This document shows, one piece after another, positions 36,634-45,433 of a stretch of DNA of 64,000 nucleotides. Location: the NCBI RefSeq assembly GCF_001468395.1, contig NZ_LNSG01000001.1, positions 124,001 through 188,000 of the forward strand. Direction: 5' to 3'. The notes beneath the pieces were generated by a model. It saw only the letters and a program-made list of their open reading frames with translations, searched no databases and had not been told where the DNA came from. Source of the DNA: Sphingopyxis sp. H073 (GTDB taxonomy: Bacteria; Pseudomonadota; Alphaproteobacteria; Sphingomonadales; Sphingomonadaceae). Positions within the stretch are counted from its first letter, which is position 1. Each line of letters opens with the position of its first letter. A program made the position numbers and the translations under genes.

Positions 36634-37796
36634 TCATCGGCGTACGCGTCTTGCTGCCGGCCGGAACCGAAGCGCGGGCGTTTCGCTTTTTGGCGCTGTG
36701 TCTGGTTGGGTGGATCGGCGTTCGAGCTTTGGCGCTGTGGGATGCCGCTGTCCCGATGGCCGCGCCCGCGGGCGTAGGGTCCGCGTGGGTGCCTCCACCG
36801 CCTGCCTTGGCTGCGCCGCCCCCTCCGTTCGTCACGTCCGCCCGCGCCGGAGACCGCCGGCTGGCGCGCCAAGCCTTTGGCATGTCGGTGCCGCCCTCGA
36901 TGCTGGCAAGCCGTCAAGGCGCCCGGCGCGCCTTCGCGTTCGGCGACGATGACCGGCGTGGAGAGGAGCCGTCGATGGCCGGCGGCGGTAATCGTCACAG
37001 CTTACGCTTGGCTTTGATGGCACGCCTTTTCCCGTCGGCCAGTCAGTCGAGCGCGGCCTTTCCCGGCCGTGAAAGCCTGTGGGCGGTCGGGACACCCGCC
37101 GCTGCTGCAACGCCAGGCTATGCGGAGCCCTTCTGGATGAACCGGCGGCTCGGTGGCTGGTCGCTGGGAAGCTGGATCTATCTGCGCGAAGGATCCGATC
37201 GGACGCCGGGCAATATCGTGGCGGGCGGTCAACTGGGGGGCTCGCAGGCCGGGATGCGGCTGGCCTACGGCTTTGGAGATGCCGGGCGCGTGCGCGCCTA
37301 TGGCCGGGCGACGGTGGCGATTGAACAGCCGCGCCAGCGCGAGGCCGCGTTCGGCGTGGCTTTCGCGCCGGTCCGGCGCTGGCCGGTCGATATCGCGGTG
37401 GAGCAACGCGTTGCGCTCGGCGACCAAGGGCGGACGGCGCTCGCCGCGCTGGCGAGCGGTGGCGTGGGCGATGTTCCGGTAGCGGGCGCGTTCCGGCTCG
37501 AGGCCTATGCCCAAATCGGCGTGGTCGGCCTCAACCGCCGTGACGGCTTTGCCGACGGGGCCGTCGTGATCGATCGCCGGTTGGGCAAGGACGAGCGGTC
37601 GCCGCTGCGCCTCGGCGCGCTGGCGGCTGGAGCGATCCAGCCCGGCGCGTCGCGCGTCGATATAGGGCCGCGATTGACCGTAAAGCTTCCAGATGTCGGG
37701 CAGGGCGCTCGGATCGCTCTCGATTGGCGGCAGCGGGTGGCCGGCAATGCTCGCCCCGAAAGCGGCGTTGCGCTGACGCTGGCGGCCGATTTCTGA
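36630..37796 (+). CDS. NfrA-C-like predicted outer-membrane export protein
   Basis: A 388-aa protein starting at GTG 36630, overlapping the glycosyltransferase stop. A hydrophobic segment at about 18-35 could be a signal or anchor, followed by a proline- and alanine-rich linker and, from about 165, alternating amphipathic strands (GWSLGSWIYLREGSD, GMRLAYGFGDAGRVRAYGRATVA, ending LTLAADF with terminal Phe) consistent with a beta-barrel. The pattern resembles the C-terminal domain of N4 adsorption protein A. It has no visible TPR region, unlike full-length NfrA. The open frame upstream of 36630 is a shadow of the glycosyltransferase. Confidence 0.65.
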   Translation: MIIGVRVLLPAGTEARAFRFLALCLVGWIGVRALALWDAAVPMAAPAGVGSAWVPPPPALAAPPPPFVTSARAGDRRLARQAFGMSVPPSMLASRQGARRAFAFGDDDRRGEEPSMAGGGNRHSLRLALMARLFPSASQSSAAFPGRESLWAVGTPAAAATPGYAEPFWMNRRLGGWSLGSWIYLREGSDRTPGNIVAGGQLGGSQAGMRLAYGFGDAGRVRAYGRATVAIEQPRQREAAFGVAFAPVRRWPVDIAVEQRVALGDQGRTALAALASGGVGDVPVAGAFRLEAYAQIGVVGLNRRDGFADGAVVIDRRLGKDERSPLRLGALAAGAIQPGASRVDIGPRLTVKLPDVGQGARIALDWRQRVAGNARPESGVALTLAADF

Positions 37797-37901
37797 CGTC
37801 GGGAAATTTAGCTGGTTCATCCGATTCCCCGGCGATGAAAAATGCTCTAGGGTTTCGGGACTCGGCGCAGTTTTACGCCGCAGACGCATGTTTCGGGGCC
37901 C

Positions 37902-38810
37902 ATGGATCTCTACCTCCCAGTCGCCAATCTGTCGGTCAACGCGCTGGTCATCATCCTGCTCGGCGGCGGGGTCGGCTTTCTGTCGGGGATGTTCGGGGTC
38001 GGCGGCGGTTTCCTGACGACGCCGCTGCTGATCTTCTATGGCATCCCGCCGACGGTCGCTGCCGCATCGGCGGCGACGCAAGTGACCGGCGCCAGCGTGT
38101 CGGGCGCGCTCGCACATTTCGAGCGTGACGGGGTCGATGTGCGGATGGGCGCGGTGCTGATTGCCGGGGGCCTGCTCGGCTCGCTGATCGGCGCGGGGCT
38201 GTTCGAACTCCTCACCGCCTGGGGCCAGATCGATACCGCGATCAATATCCTCTATGTCGTGCTCCTCGGCTCGGTCGGCGGGCTGATGGCGCGCGAGGCC
38301 TGGGGCGCGCTCCGCGCCGCGCGGGCGGGATTGCCTGCTCCCGCCAGAAAGCGGCGTCACCATCCGATGGTTGCCAACCTGCCGCTGCGCTGGCGTTTCT
38401 ACCGCTCGGGCCTTTATATCTCGCCGCTCGCGCCGCTGATCCTCGGGATGCTGGTCGGCATATTGACGATGCTGCTTGGTGTCGGCGGCGGTTTCATCAT
38501 GGTCCCGGCGATGCTCTATCTGCTCGGCATGGGGACGCAGGTCGTGGTCGGCACCTCGCTGTTCCAGATCCTGTTCGTGACGATCGCGACGACGATGGTC
38601 CACGCGATGACGACGGGTGCGGTCGATATCGTCCTCGCCGGCCTGCTACTGCTCGGCAGCGTCACCGGGGCGCAGTTCGGCGCGCGCTTCGCGCAGAAGG
38701 TGAAGCCCGAATATCTGCGCATGGCGCTCGCGGCGATCGTGTTGCTGGTCGCGGCGCGGATGGCCGTGGGGCTCTTCATCCGCCCCGACGAAATCTATAC
38801 GGTGCAATGA
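37902..38810 (+). CDS. TauE/SafE family sulfite or sulfonate exporter
   Basis: A 302-aa membrane protein with about eight helices in two halves, each with the family motif (GMFGVGGGFLTTP and MLLGVGGGFIMVP). Family members export sulfite, sulfoacetate or related anions. An unusually long basic loop (PARKRRHHPM) joins the halves. Four bases overlap with the TIGR02186 gene, which is its usual partner in alphaproteobacteria. Confidence 0.88.
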   Translation: MDLYLPVANLSVNALVIILLGGGVGFLSGMFGVGGGFLTTPLLIFYGIPPTVAAASAATQVTGASVSGALAHFERDGVDVRMGAVLIAGGLLGSLIGAGLFELLTAWGQIDTAINILYVVLLGSVGGLMAREAWGALRAARAGLPAPARKRRHHPMVANLPLRWRFYRSGLYISPLAPLILGMLVGILTMLLGVGGGFIMVPAMLYLLGMGTQVVVGTSLFQILFVTIATTMVHAMTTGAVDIVLAGLLLLGSVTGAQFGARFAQKVKPEYLRMALAAIVLLVAARMAVGLFIRPDEIYTVQ

Positions 38811-39574
38811 GGCTCGCACTCGCCTCGATCCTTGGTTTCGCGCTGTTCGCGGCGGTTCCGGCGCAGGCCGCCGACCCGCGGCTCGTCCCCGATGTGTCGA
38901 GCCGCGCGATCGACATCCAGTACAGCTTTACCGGCGAGGAATTGCTGCTGTTCGGCGCGATCCTCTATCCGGGCCAGCGCCTCCCCGACGACCGCGCCGA
39001 TATCGTCGTGGTGCTGAAAGGACCGGTGCGTCCGATCGTGCTTCGCGAAAAGCGCCGCGTCGCGGGCATCTGGGTTAACGCGAACAGCATCCGCCTTCGC
39101 ACGTCGCCGGGCTTCTATGCAATCGGTTCGTCGCGGCCGATCGACAAGCTGGTCGACGAACGCACCGCCGCCATCTTCGAGCTCGGCCTCGACAATCTGT
39201 CGATGTCGCCGGCCGGCTTTTCGGAGGCGCGCAAGCTCGCGCGCTTCGAGAGCGGGCTGATCGACCTCTATCGGCGGAGCGGACTGTTCTATGAGAATCC
39301 CGGCGCGGTCGAGATTACGGAAGGCGTGCTCTATCGAGCGCGCATCCCGGTTCCGGCGCGCGTGCCGGTGGGCACCTATCGCGCCGAAACCTATCTGATC
39401 AGCCGCGGCCGCGTGCTGGCGGTCGCCTCGCGCGACGTCCAGATCCGCAAGGCGGGTTTCGAGCGTTTCGTCGCGCTCGCGGCGCAGCGCCACGGCTTCC
39501 TCTACGGCCTGACCGCGGTCGCGCTGTCGCTGCTGCTCGGCTATGGCGCATCGGCCATTTTCCGGCGCCGCTGA
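38807..39574 (+). CDS. TIGR02186 family periplasmic/membrane protein
   Basis: A 255-aa protein: signal peptide (MRLALASILGFALFAAVPAQA), a large periplasmic domain (LVPDVSSRAIDIQYSFTGEELLLFGAI, RAETYLISRGRVLAVASRDVQI) and a single C-terminal membrane helix (about 228-250) followed by FRRR. It matches the TIGR02186 family that accompanies TauE-like exporters; function unknown but probably an accessory of the transporter. Start overlaps tauE stop by four bases. Confidence 0.82.
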   Translation: MRLALASILGFALFAAVPAQAADPRLVPDVSSRAIDIQYSFTGEELLLFGAILYPGQRLPDDRADIVVVLKGPVRPIVLREKRRVAGIWVNANSIRLRTSPGFYAIGSSRPIDKLVDERTAAIFELGLDNLSMSPAGFSEARKLARFESGLIDLYRRSGLFYENPGAVEITEGVLYRARIPVPARVPVGTYRAETYLISRGRVLAVASRDVQIRKAGFERFVALAAQRHGFLYGLTAVALSLLLGYGASAIFRRR

Positions 39575-39656
39575 GATATATTGCCATTTAGTATAAGCGC
39601 TTTGTTTACTCTCGCCTGCGATAACGACCCCGGGACAACAAGTGGCGGGGCAAAAT

Positions 39657-41369
39657 ATGGATATGCATGGCGGCGGTTTCAGCGCCGGTGACACGACGGC
39701 GGCGCAGCATGTGCGCCTCGCAGGCGGCGGCACGGCAGCGGCGGTCGCGCCGGTCACGCTCCATCACCGCGATGACCTGCTGATCGGCGAAGTCATCGAT
39801 ATTTCGGGTTCTGCATCGCGCATGCTGCTCGATGCTGCGACGCTGGGCGAGTTGTCGACTTCCGCCGACGCTGCCGTCGCGATGGCCGGACAGGTCGGCG
39901 CTCAGGTAAAGATCCGCGTCGGCAGCACCTGGCTCGTCGCCAGCATCCGTGACCAGCAGCTTCACGAGCGCGGCGAGGGGCTGATCGTCGCGACGATCGA
40001 CTTCCTCGGCGAGGGCGAAGAGGAAAAGATCACCGGTCGTATTCACAATTTCCGCCGCGGCGTGACGCGCTATCCGATCCCGGGCAGCCAGGTTTATGCG
40101 GCGACCAGCCACGATCTGAAGCAGATATATGCCGCCGACGAACGCGCGCATGTCGAGATCGGCAACGTCTATCCGACCAAGGATATTCGCGGCTCGCTCT
40201 ATGTCGACGCGATGCTCGGCAAGCATTTCGCGCTTTTGGGCTCGACCGGTACGGGTAAGTCGACCAGCGCCGCGCTGATCCTGCACAAGATCTGCGAACT
40301 CGCGCCGCAGGGTCACATCGTGATGATCGACCCCCACGGCGAATATTCGGCCGCGTTCAAGAGCACCGGTGCCTTGTTCGACGTCGATAACCTCGCGCTT
40401 CCCTATTGGCTGATGAACTTCGAGGAACATTGCGAGGTGTTCGTCACCGCGCAGGGCCGCGAACGCCAGGCCGACTGCGACATTCTGGCGCGCTGCCTGC
40501 TGCAGGCGCGCACCAAGAACCGGCTCGCCGAGGGGATGACCAAGATCACCGTCGACTCGCCGATCCCCTATCTGCTCTCCGACCTTCTCAACATCCTGCA
40601 GAACGAGATGGGCAAGCTCGACAAGGCGACGTCGTCGGCGCCCTTCATGCGCATCAAGGGCAAGATCGAAGAAATGCGCGCCGACCCGCGCTATAATTTC
40701 ATGTTCTCGGGGATGCTCGTCGCCGACACCATGGCGAATTTCATCGGCAAGATCTTCCGCCTGCCGTCGGATGGCCGCCCGATCTCGATCATCGACGTCT
40801 CCGGCGTTCCGTCGGACATCACGTCCGTGGTCGTGGCCGTGCTATCTCGGCTGACCTTCGACTATGCGATCTGGTCGCGCGGCGAGCCGCAGCGCCCGAT
40901 CCTGCTCGTCTGCGAGGAGGCGCACCGTTACATCCCGGCGAAGGATGTCGGCGAGGGCCAGGCGGTCCGCAAGATCCTCGAACGGATCGCCAAGGAAGGT
41001 CGCAAGTACGGCGTGTCGCTGGGCCTGATCACGCAGCGCCCGTCCGACCTGGCCGAAGGCGTGCTGTCGCAGTGCGGTACGATCATCTCGATGCGCCTCA
41101 ACAACGAGCGCGACCAGCATTTCGTCAAGGCGGCGATGCCCGAAGGCGCGCGCGGCTTCATCGACTCGATCCCGGCGCTGCGCAACCGCGAATGCATCGT
41201 CTGCGGCGAGGGCGTGTCGATCCCGATCCGCGTCTATCTCGACACGCTCGAAGAGGACAAGCGCCCGGCGTCGAGCGATCCGCTCTTCTCTAAACTGTGG
41301 CGCGAAACCGGCGGCGAGGCCGAAATCCTCGAACGCGTCGTCAAGCGCTGGCGTAGCCAGGGGCGTTGA
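39657..41369 (+). CDS. HerA-like hexameric ATPase with HAS-barrel
   Basis: A 570-aa protein. The N-terminal HAS-barrel (about 25-150) precedes a FtsK/HerA-type ATPase with Walker A GSTGTGKST (K201) and DPHGEYSAAF. The later Walker B region is ILLVCEEAHRY. HerA proteins pump or unwind DNA, usually with the nuclease NurA, but no NurA gene is near. Start could be GTG 39642 instead. The gene ends five bases before a set of three consecutive hairpins. Confidence 0.85.
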   Translation: MDMHGGGFSAGDTTAAQHVRLAGGGTAAAVAPVTLHHRDDLLIGEVIDISGSASRMLLDAATLGELSTSADAAVAMAGQVGAQVKIRVGSTWLVASIRDQQLHERGEGLIVATIDFLGEGEEEKITGRIHNFRRGVTRYPIPGSQVYAATSHDLKQIYAADERAHVEIGNVYPTKDIRGSLYVDAMLGKHFALLGSTGTGKSTSAALILHKICELAPQGHIVMIDPHGEYSAAFKSTGALFDVDNLALPYWLMNFEEHCEVFVTAQGRERQADCDILARCLLQARTKNRLAEGMTKITVDSPIPYLLSDLLNILQNEMGKLDKATSSAPFMRIKGKIEEMRADPRYNFMFSGMLVADTMANFIGKIFRLPSDGRPISIIDVSGVPSDITSVVVAVLSRLTFDYAIWSRGEPQRPILLVCEEAHRYIPAKDVGEGQAVRKILERIAKEGRKYGVSLGLITQRPSDLAEGVLSQCGTIISMRLNNERDQHFVKAAMPEGARGFIDSIPALRNRECIVCGEGVSIPIRVYLDTLEEDKRPASSDPLFSKLWRETGGEAEILERVVKRWRSQGR

Positions 41370-41373
41370 TGTT

Positions 41374-41490
41374 CTTCGCCTGACGGCGAAGGCGGCACCG
41401 GCCCGCTCCCCCGCCCGGCCTCCCACAGAATACTATGTCGGGAGGCCGGGCGGGGGAGCGGGCCGGTGCCGCGTCTGGCGTTAGCCAGAC
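41374..41490. repeat. Three abutting perfect hairpins (7 bp, 33 bp, 7 bp)
   Basis: Hairpin 1 is 41374-41391 (7-bp stem CTTCGCC, loop TGAC). Hairpin 2 is 41392-41472: arms 41392-41424 and 41440-41472 are a perfect 33-bp inverted repeat around a 15-nt loop. Hairpin 3 is 41473-41490 (7-bp stem GTCTGGC, loop GTTA). No base lies between them, and the array fills the gap between the convergent herA and VOC genes (41370-41497). A bidirectional terminator function is possible, but the size and symmetry exceed normal terminators. Confidence 0.9.
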
Positions 41491-41497
41491 AACAAGG

Positions 41498-41884
41498 TTA
41501 CCCTTGCGGCGGCTCCCATAGTTCGATCGGATTGCCTTCGGGGTCGTGGACCCGCGCAAAGCGCCCGACCGATGGATCGTCCCATTCGGGCTTGGTGATG
41601 ATCGCCTCGCCCGCTTGTCTGAAGGGCGCCAGCACGGCATCGAGATCGTCGACGCGCAGGTTGATCATGAACTGGCGGTCGGCGGCGAAATAGTCGGTGT
41701 CGGCCTTGAACGGCGAAAAGACGAGCGGCCCCGCGGTGACATTCCACACCCACTGGTTCGGCGGCACGCTGTCGTCGGCGCTGCACCCGCCACCGACGCC
41801 GAGGCGTTCGCGATACCATGCGCTCAGTTTCTCCGGATCCTTCGCGCGAAAGAAGAGTCCGCCGATTCCTTTCACATGCCCCAT
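41498..41884 (-). CDS. VOC family protein (second in window)
   Basis: A 128-aa vicinal-oxygen-chelate domain protein. Start MGHVKGIGGLFFRAKDPEKL and end VHDPEGNPIELWEPP are characteristic; the glutamate of IELWEP is the expected metal ligand. The segment FMINLRVDDLDAVLAPF begins the second module. Activity unknown. Its stop lies 7 bases from the third hairpin of the tri-hairpin element. Confidence 0.82.
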   Translation of the reverse strand: MGHVKGIGGLFFRAKDPEKLSAWYRERLGVGGGCSADDSVPPNQWVWNVTAGPLVFSPFKADTDYFAADRQFMINLRVDDLDAVLAPFRQAGEAIITKPEWDDPSVGRFARVHDPEGNPIELWEPPQG

Positions 41885-41928
41885 GTCAGCCTCCCATGGA
41901 ATGACGCGGTGAGACTAGGCAGCTTCGG

Positions 41929-43053
41929 TCAGCGAATCCACTCCCCGCTTTTCCGGAATTCCTCGCGGACCTGGCCCGACTGGTTCAGCCGCGGGTCCGA
42001 GTAGGCCGGCGCGGGCGCCGCAGCCGGTGCCGCGGGTGCGGGCGGCGGGGCGGTCATCGCACCGGGCATCGGTGCGGGCGCAACGTCGGGGAGGGGAGCG
42101 GGCGCGCCGGCGAGCGTGGGCACCGGCCCTGCGCCCGGCACGATCCCCTTGCCCCTCAGGATCGCAAGCTGCTGCGCGACCGGCAGATAGGGGCCCGGTA
42201 CGGGCTCGCGGCCGAGATAGGGCGCGCGGAAAGCGTCGGGCATTCCCCAGCGGCCGCGCCAGCGGTGGAAGATATGCGCACCGACGATGTTCGTCATGAC
42301 GAGGCTCTTGCCCCAGCGCGGCCAGATCGCGGTGGTGTGATAATGGGTCGCGAGCCCGACGCCGGTAAAGACATAGCCATTGAGAGCGGCCGCCGCGATG
42401 CGGCTCGCGCGGAGCCAGTTGGTCTTGCTCGGCGCGCGGGCCATCGCACCATCGCAGGAGAAGGTGAACTGGCACACGCCCGCGCGCTCCGACCCCTGGA
42501 ACACGACACCGCACACGGAGTTCGGAAAGCTCGGATGGCGGACTCGGTTGAGCACCGTCTGCGCGACGCCGCGCATCCCATCGTCGCTTTCCGACGCCGC
42601 TTCGTAATAGATGGCGGCGGTCAGGCAATAATGTGCACGCTCGCGGTCGAGCGCAGTGAGGCCGCGAAACATATAGGGCCTCGCGGCAGGGCCGGTGAGC
42701 GCCTCCTGCTGAAGCTGCGCGGGGGGTGCCGGCGGTAGCGCGGTCGCATCGGCATAACCTACGCTCGCGGGATCGGGCAGCGTCGGATCGATCTTCAGCG
42801 CGTCCTCATAGCTGTCGGAATTCATGATTGCCCAGCGCGCGGGATCATAGGGTTTGAAACTGAGCGGCACCGTGACGCTGTACGGCCCGAAACCGCGCGG
42901 GCGATATTGGCCGGTTGAGAGCATCAGCGCGAGGCACGCGACCACGACCACCGCGACCAGCACCGCCCAATAGTCGCGGCCCGGTCCCGCCGTTTTTGCC
43001 GGCGCCGGGTCGCGCCACGTCGATCCGGCGGCAAGGTTGAGTTCGGGTTTCAT
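41929..43053 (-). CDS. SleB-type cell wall hydrolase
   Basis: A 374-aa protein anchored by one N-terminal membrane helix (about 30-48). The catalytic domain (about 145-265) matches the SleB/Hydrolase_2 family: CLTAAIYYEAASESDDGMRGV with the presumed catalytic Glu, AQTVLNRVRHPSFP, VCQFTFSCDG and GATHYHTT-like HYHT near the end. These enzymes cut peptidoglycan glycan strands. A proline/alanine-rich tail (310-355) follows, ending SGEWIR. ATG 43053 is preferred; the frame extends to 43143 without a better site. Confidence 0.85.
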   Translation of the reverse strand: MKPELNLAAGSTWRDPAPAKTAGPGRDYWAVLVAVVVVACLALMLSTGQYRPRGFGPYSVTVPLSFKPYDPARWAIMNSDSYEDALKIDPTLPDPASVGYADATALPPAPPAQLQQEALTGPAARPYMFRGLTALDRERAHYCLTAAIYYEAASESDDGMRGVAQTVLNRVRHPSFPNSVCGVVFQGSERAGVCQFTFSCDGAMARAPSKTNWLRASRIAAAALNGYVFTGVGLATHYHTTAIWPRWGKSLVMTNIVGAHIFHRWRGRWGMPDAFRAPYLGREPVPGPYLPVAQQLAILRGKGIVPGAGPVPTLAGAPAPLPDVAPAPMPGAMTAPPPAPAAPAAAPAPAYSDPRLNQSGQVREEFRKSGEWIR

Positions 43054-43213
43054 GCGTTCCGTCAAACCATCTCGGGCGATTCGCGCCCTATTTCCGGCCT
43101 TATGCCCCGAAACGCCAATAAACGGTTTCGCCGCGCTGCGCATGTCCCACGCGGGGACATGGCTGGCGGCGGACGTTAGCGAGCTGTTGAGGCTGACGTC
43201 CTATGCTCGGCGC

Positions 43214-43720
43214 ATGACGGATGGGGGTATTCCAAGCTATCGCCGCAGCGCGCGGACCGACGCCCGGCTGTGATTGCTCTTCGCCTTCGGCCTGATCTTC
43301 TTCTGGGCGGGCTCGATGCTTCGCCCCGAGGAAAATTGCAGCGAGGACGGGCGCGAATGCGCGCCGTGGCTGGTGCCGATGGCGCAGGGGTTCGGGGCTC
43401 TCGTCGCGTTGGGCGCGGGCCTCACCATCCTCGCCAATCCGCGGCGCGGCAGTTGCATTGATGTCCGGACCGGCGACATCTTGTGGTGGCAGGGCCGGAT
43501 CGGCGCGGCGGGCGGGGATGAGGGGCGTATCCACCCCTCGCAAATCGGCAAGCTGCGTATCGTCCGCCGCGACGAGCAGGAGGATGAGGTCCATCTCTAT
43601 GATCTCGCCGGCAACCGCCTCTTCTGGTTCGATCAGGAGGTGATTCCCTGGCCCTATGACCGCTGGGCGGAGAAATTGCGCGGCGCGTGGCCGCATATCG
43701 AAATCGAGATTGCCGACTAG
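43214..43720 (+). pseudogene. Small membrane protein gene interrupted by an in-frame TGA
   Basis: ATG 43214 opens MTDGGIPSYRRSARTDARL, then TGA (43271-43273), and the same frame continues immediately as LLFAFGLIFFWAGSMLRPE to 43720 (about 148 aa). The downstream part has a membrane helix at its very start, a second near residue 30 and a soluble C-terminus. Removing the single TGA would give a 168-aa protein with a sensible cytoplasmic N-terminus. Restart at TTG 43274 or ATG 43316 is possible; the latter would cut the helix. I cannot exclude a sequencing error. Confidence 0.5.
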
Positions 43721-44625
43721 CGAATTTCGACCGTCAGATGTTCGATCTCGTGGACCGGGCGCAGGCGTTCGCAAATGATCGCGCGCCCTTGTCCCGTCAC
43801 ACTGACGATTGCGGCGTGTGCGCCCGGCCCGACGCGCCAGACATGGAGATCGGTGATCGTCGCATCGCCCGGCCCCTCGACGAGGGTGCGGATTTCGCTC
43901 GCGAGCTTGTCATCGGTGGCATCGAGCAGCACCGCGCCGGTGTCGCGCATCAACGACCAGGACCACACCGCGATGACGATCGCGCCGACGACACCCATCG
44001 CGGGGTCGAGCCACACCCAGCCAAGATAGCGTCCGCCGAGCAGCGCGGCGATCGCCAGCACCGAGGTCAGCGCGTCGGCGACGACGTGAAGATAGGCCGA
44101 GCGGAGGTTGTTGTCCTTTTCGTGCCTGTGATCGTGCGCGTGACCGTGATGATCCTCATGATCGTGCCCGTGGCCGAGGAGCAGCGCGCTGGCGATGTTC
44201 ACGCCGAGCCCGATCACCGCGATGACCGTCGCCTCGCCGAATTCGACCGGGCTTGGATCGACGAGGCGGATCGCCGATTCCCAGGCGATGCCGATCGCGA
44301 CGATGCCGAGGACGAGTGCCGAGGCGAAGCCCGCGAGGTCGCCGACCTTGCCCGTGCCGAAGCTGTAGCGACCGCTTGTCGCGTGGCGTTTCGCGTAGCG
44401 ATAGGCGAGCGCCGCGATGCCGAGCGCACCGGCGTGCGTCGCCATGTGAAAGCCGTCGGCGAGCAGCGCCATCGAATTGAAGGCGATCCCGGCGACGATC
44501 TCGCCGACCATCATCACCGCGGTGAGCAACACCACCCAGAGCGTGCGGCGCGCATTCTCGTCGTGCCGCTTGCCCAGATAGACATGGCTGTGCGTCAGGG
44601 CGTCGATTTCACTGTCGAGCGACAT
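43717..44625 (-). CDS. dmeF: Cation diffusion facilitator, DmeF type
   Basis: A 302-aa CDF exporter with six membrane helices. Metal-site residues are visible in LLADGFHMATHA (TM2) and LHVVADALTS (H180 and D184, TM5). Between TM4 and TM5 lies a histidine-rich loop GHGHDHEDHHGHAHDHRHE (about 151-169), and the N-terminus HSHVYLGKRHDENARRT is typical of DmeF, which exports cobalt and nickel. The C-terminal cytoplasmic domain contains DLHVWRVGPG. Zinc transport remains possible. Confidence 0.87.
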   Translation of the reverse strand: MSLDSEIDALTHSHVYLGKRHDENARRTLWVVLLTAVMMVGEIVAGIAFNSMALLADGFHMATHAGALGIAALAYRYAKRHATSGRYSFGTGKVGDLAGFASALVLGIVAIGIAWESAIRLVDPSPVEFGEATVIAVIGLGVNIASALLLGHGHDHEDHHGHAHDHRHEKDNNLRSAYLHVVADALTSVLAIAALLGGRYLGWVWLDPAMGVVGAIVIAVWSWSLMRDTGAVLLDATDDKLASEIRTLVEGPGDATITDLHVWRVGPGAHAAIVSVTGQGRAIICERLRPVHEIEHLTVEIR

Positions 44626-44887
44626 CGTTGCTGCCTATCGGATAAGGGTGGAATGACAAGGGGGTGCGTGGTGCCGGTGTCGGATGCCTTTGAGTGCCCC
44701 AGTCACGGTCGGGATCCATGACGGCGGACGCCGAAACCTGCCACCCCAATCTCCCCTTGCCGACTCTCGCGGCAAAGCCTATATGCGCCCTACTTCTTGA
44801 CATGGTTAGCCAGTTGGGACGTCGGGGCCGCGGGCCGCGGCGGCTTTTCCTGCATGGTTTTCCGGTCAGCCGATTTGGGAAACAGAC
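44626..44887. other. Intergenic region upstream of rimP
   Basis: About 260 bases between dmeF and rimP. TTGACA at 44797-44802 could be a -35 element, but no good -10 follows at 16-18 bases. It should contain the promoter of the rimP-nusA-infB operon; I see no tRNA gene or riboswitch here. Confidence 0.5.
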
Positions 44888-45433
44888 TTGGTCGACTTCG
44901 ACGTCCTCAACGCGATCATCGCGCCCGAAGCCGAGGCGATGGGCCTTGCGCTCGTGCGCGTCGCCTTCTTTGGCGGGACAAGCGATCCGACGCTTCAGGT
45001 GATGGCCGAGCGGCCCGACACGCGTCAGCTGACGATCGACGATTGCGCCGATTTGTCGCGCCGCATCTCCGACCGGCTCGACGCGCTCGAAGAGGCAGGG
45101 AAAGACCCGATCGAGGTCGCCTATCGTCTCGAAGTGTCGTCGCCGGGCATCGACCGGCCGCTGACGCGCCGCGCCGACTTCGCCGACTGGGCGGGGCATG
45201 AGGCGAAGGTCGCGCTCAAGGAAAAGCTGAACGGCCGCCAGCGCTTCAACGGCGAGCTGGTCGGCATCGACGGTGATACCGTCACGATTTCGGATAAGGA
45301 AGGGGTGGAGCACAAGCTGCCGTTCGATGCGATCGACACGGCGAAGCTGGTCCTCACCGACAAATTGATTGCCGCAACCGTCCCGCTCTCGATCGAGGGC
45401 GCGGATGAAATGGAAGAAGAAGGACAGGACTGA
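44888..45433 (+). CDS. rimP: Ribosome maturation factor RimP
   Basis: A 181-aa RimP, needed for 30S subunit maturation. It starts at TTG 44888 (LVDFDVLNAIIAPEAEAMG), a rare start, supported by the match to the family N-terminus. Core motifs are DCADLSRRISDRLDA and YRLEVSSPGIDRPLTRRADF. The C-terminal SH3-like domain follows. The last base of its TGA is the first of the nusA ATG (TGATG). Confidence 0.92.
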   Translation: MVDFDVLNAIIAPEAEAMGLALVRVAFFGGTSDPTLQVMAERPDTRQLTIDDCADLSRRISDRLDALEEAGKDPIEVAYRLEVSSPGIDRPLTRRADFADWAGHEAKVALKEKLNGRQRFNGELVGIDGDTVTISDKEGVEHKLPFDAIDTAKLVLTDKLIAATVPLSIEGADEMEEEGQD

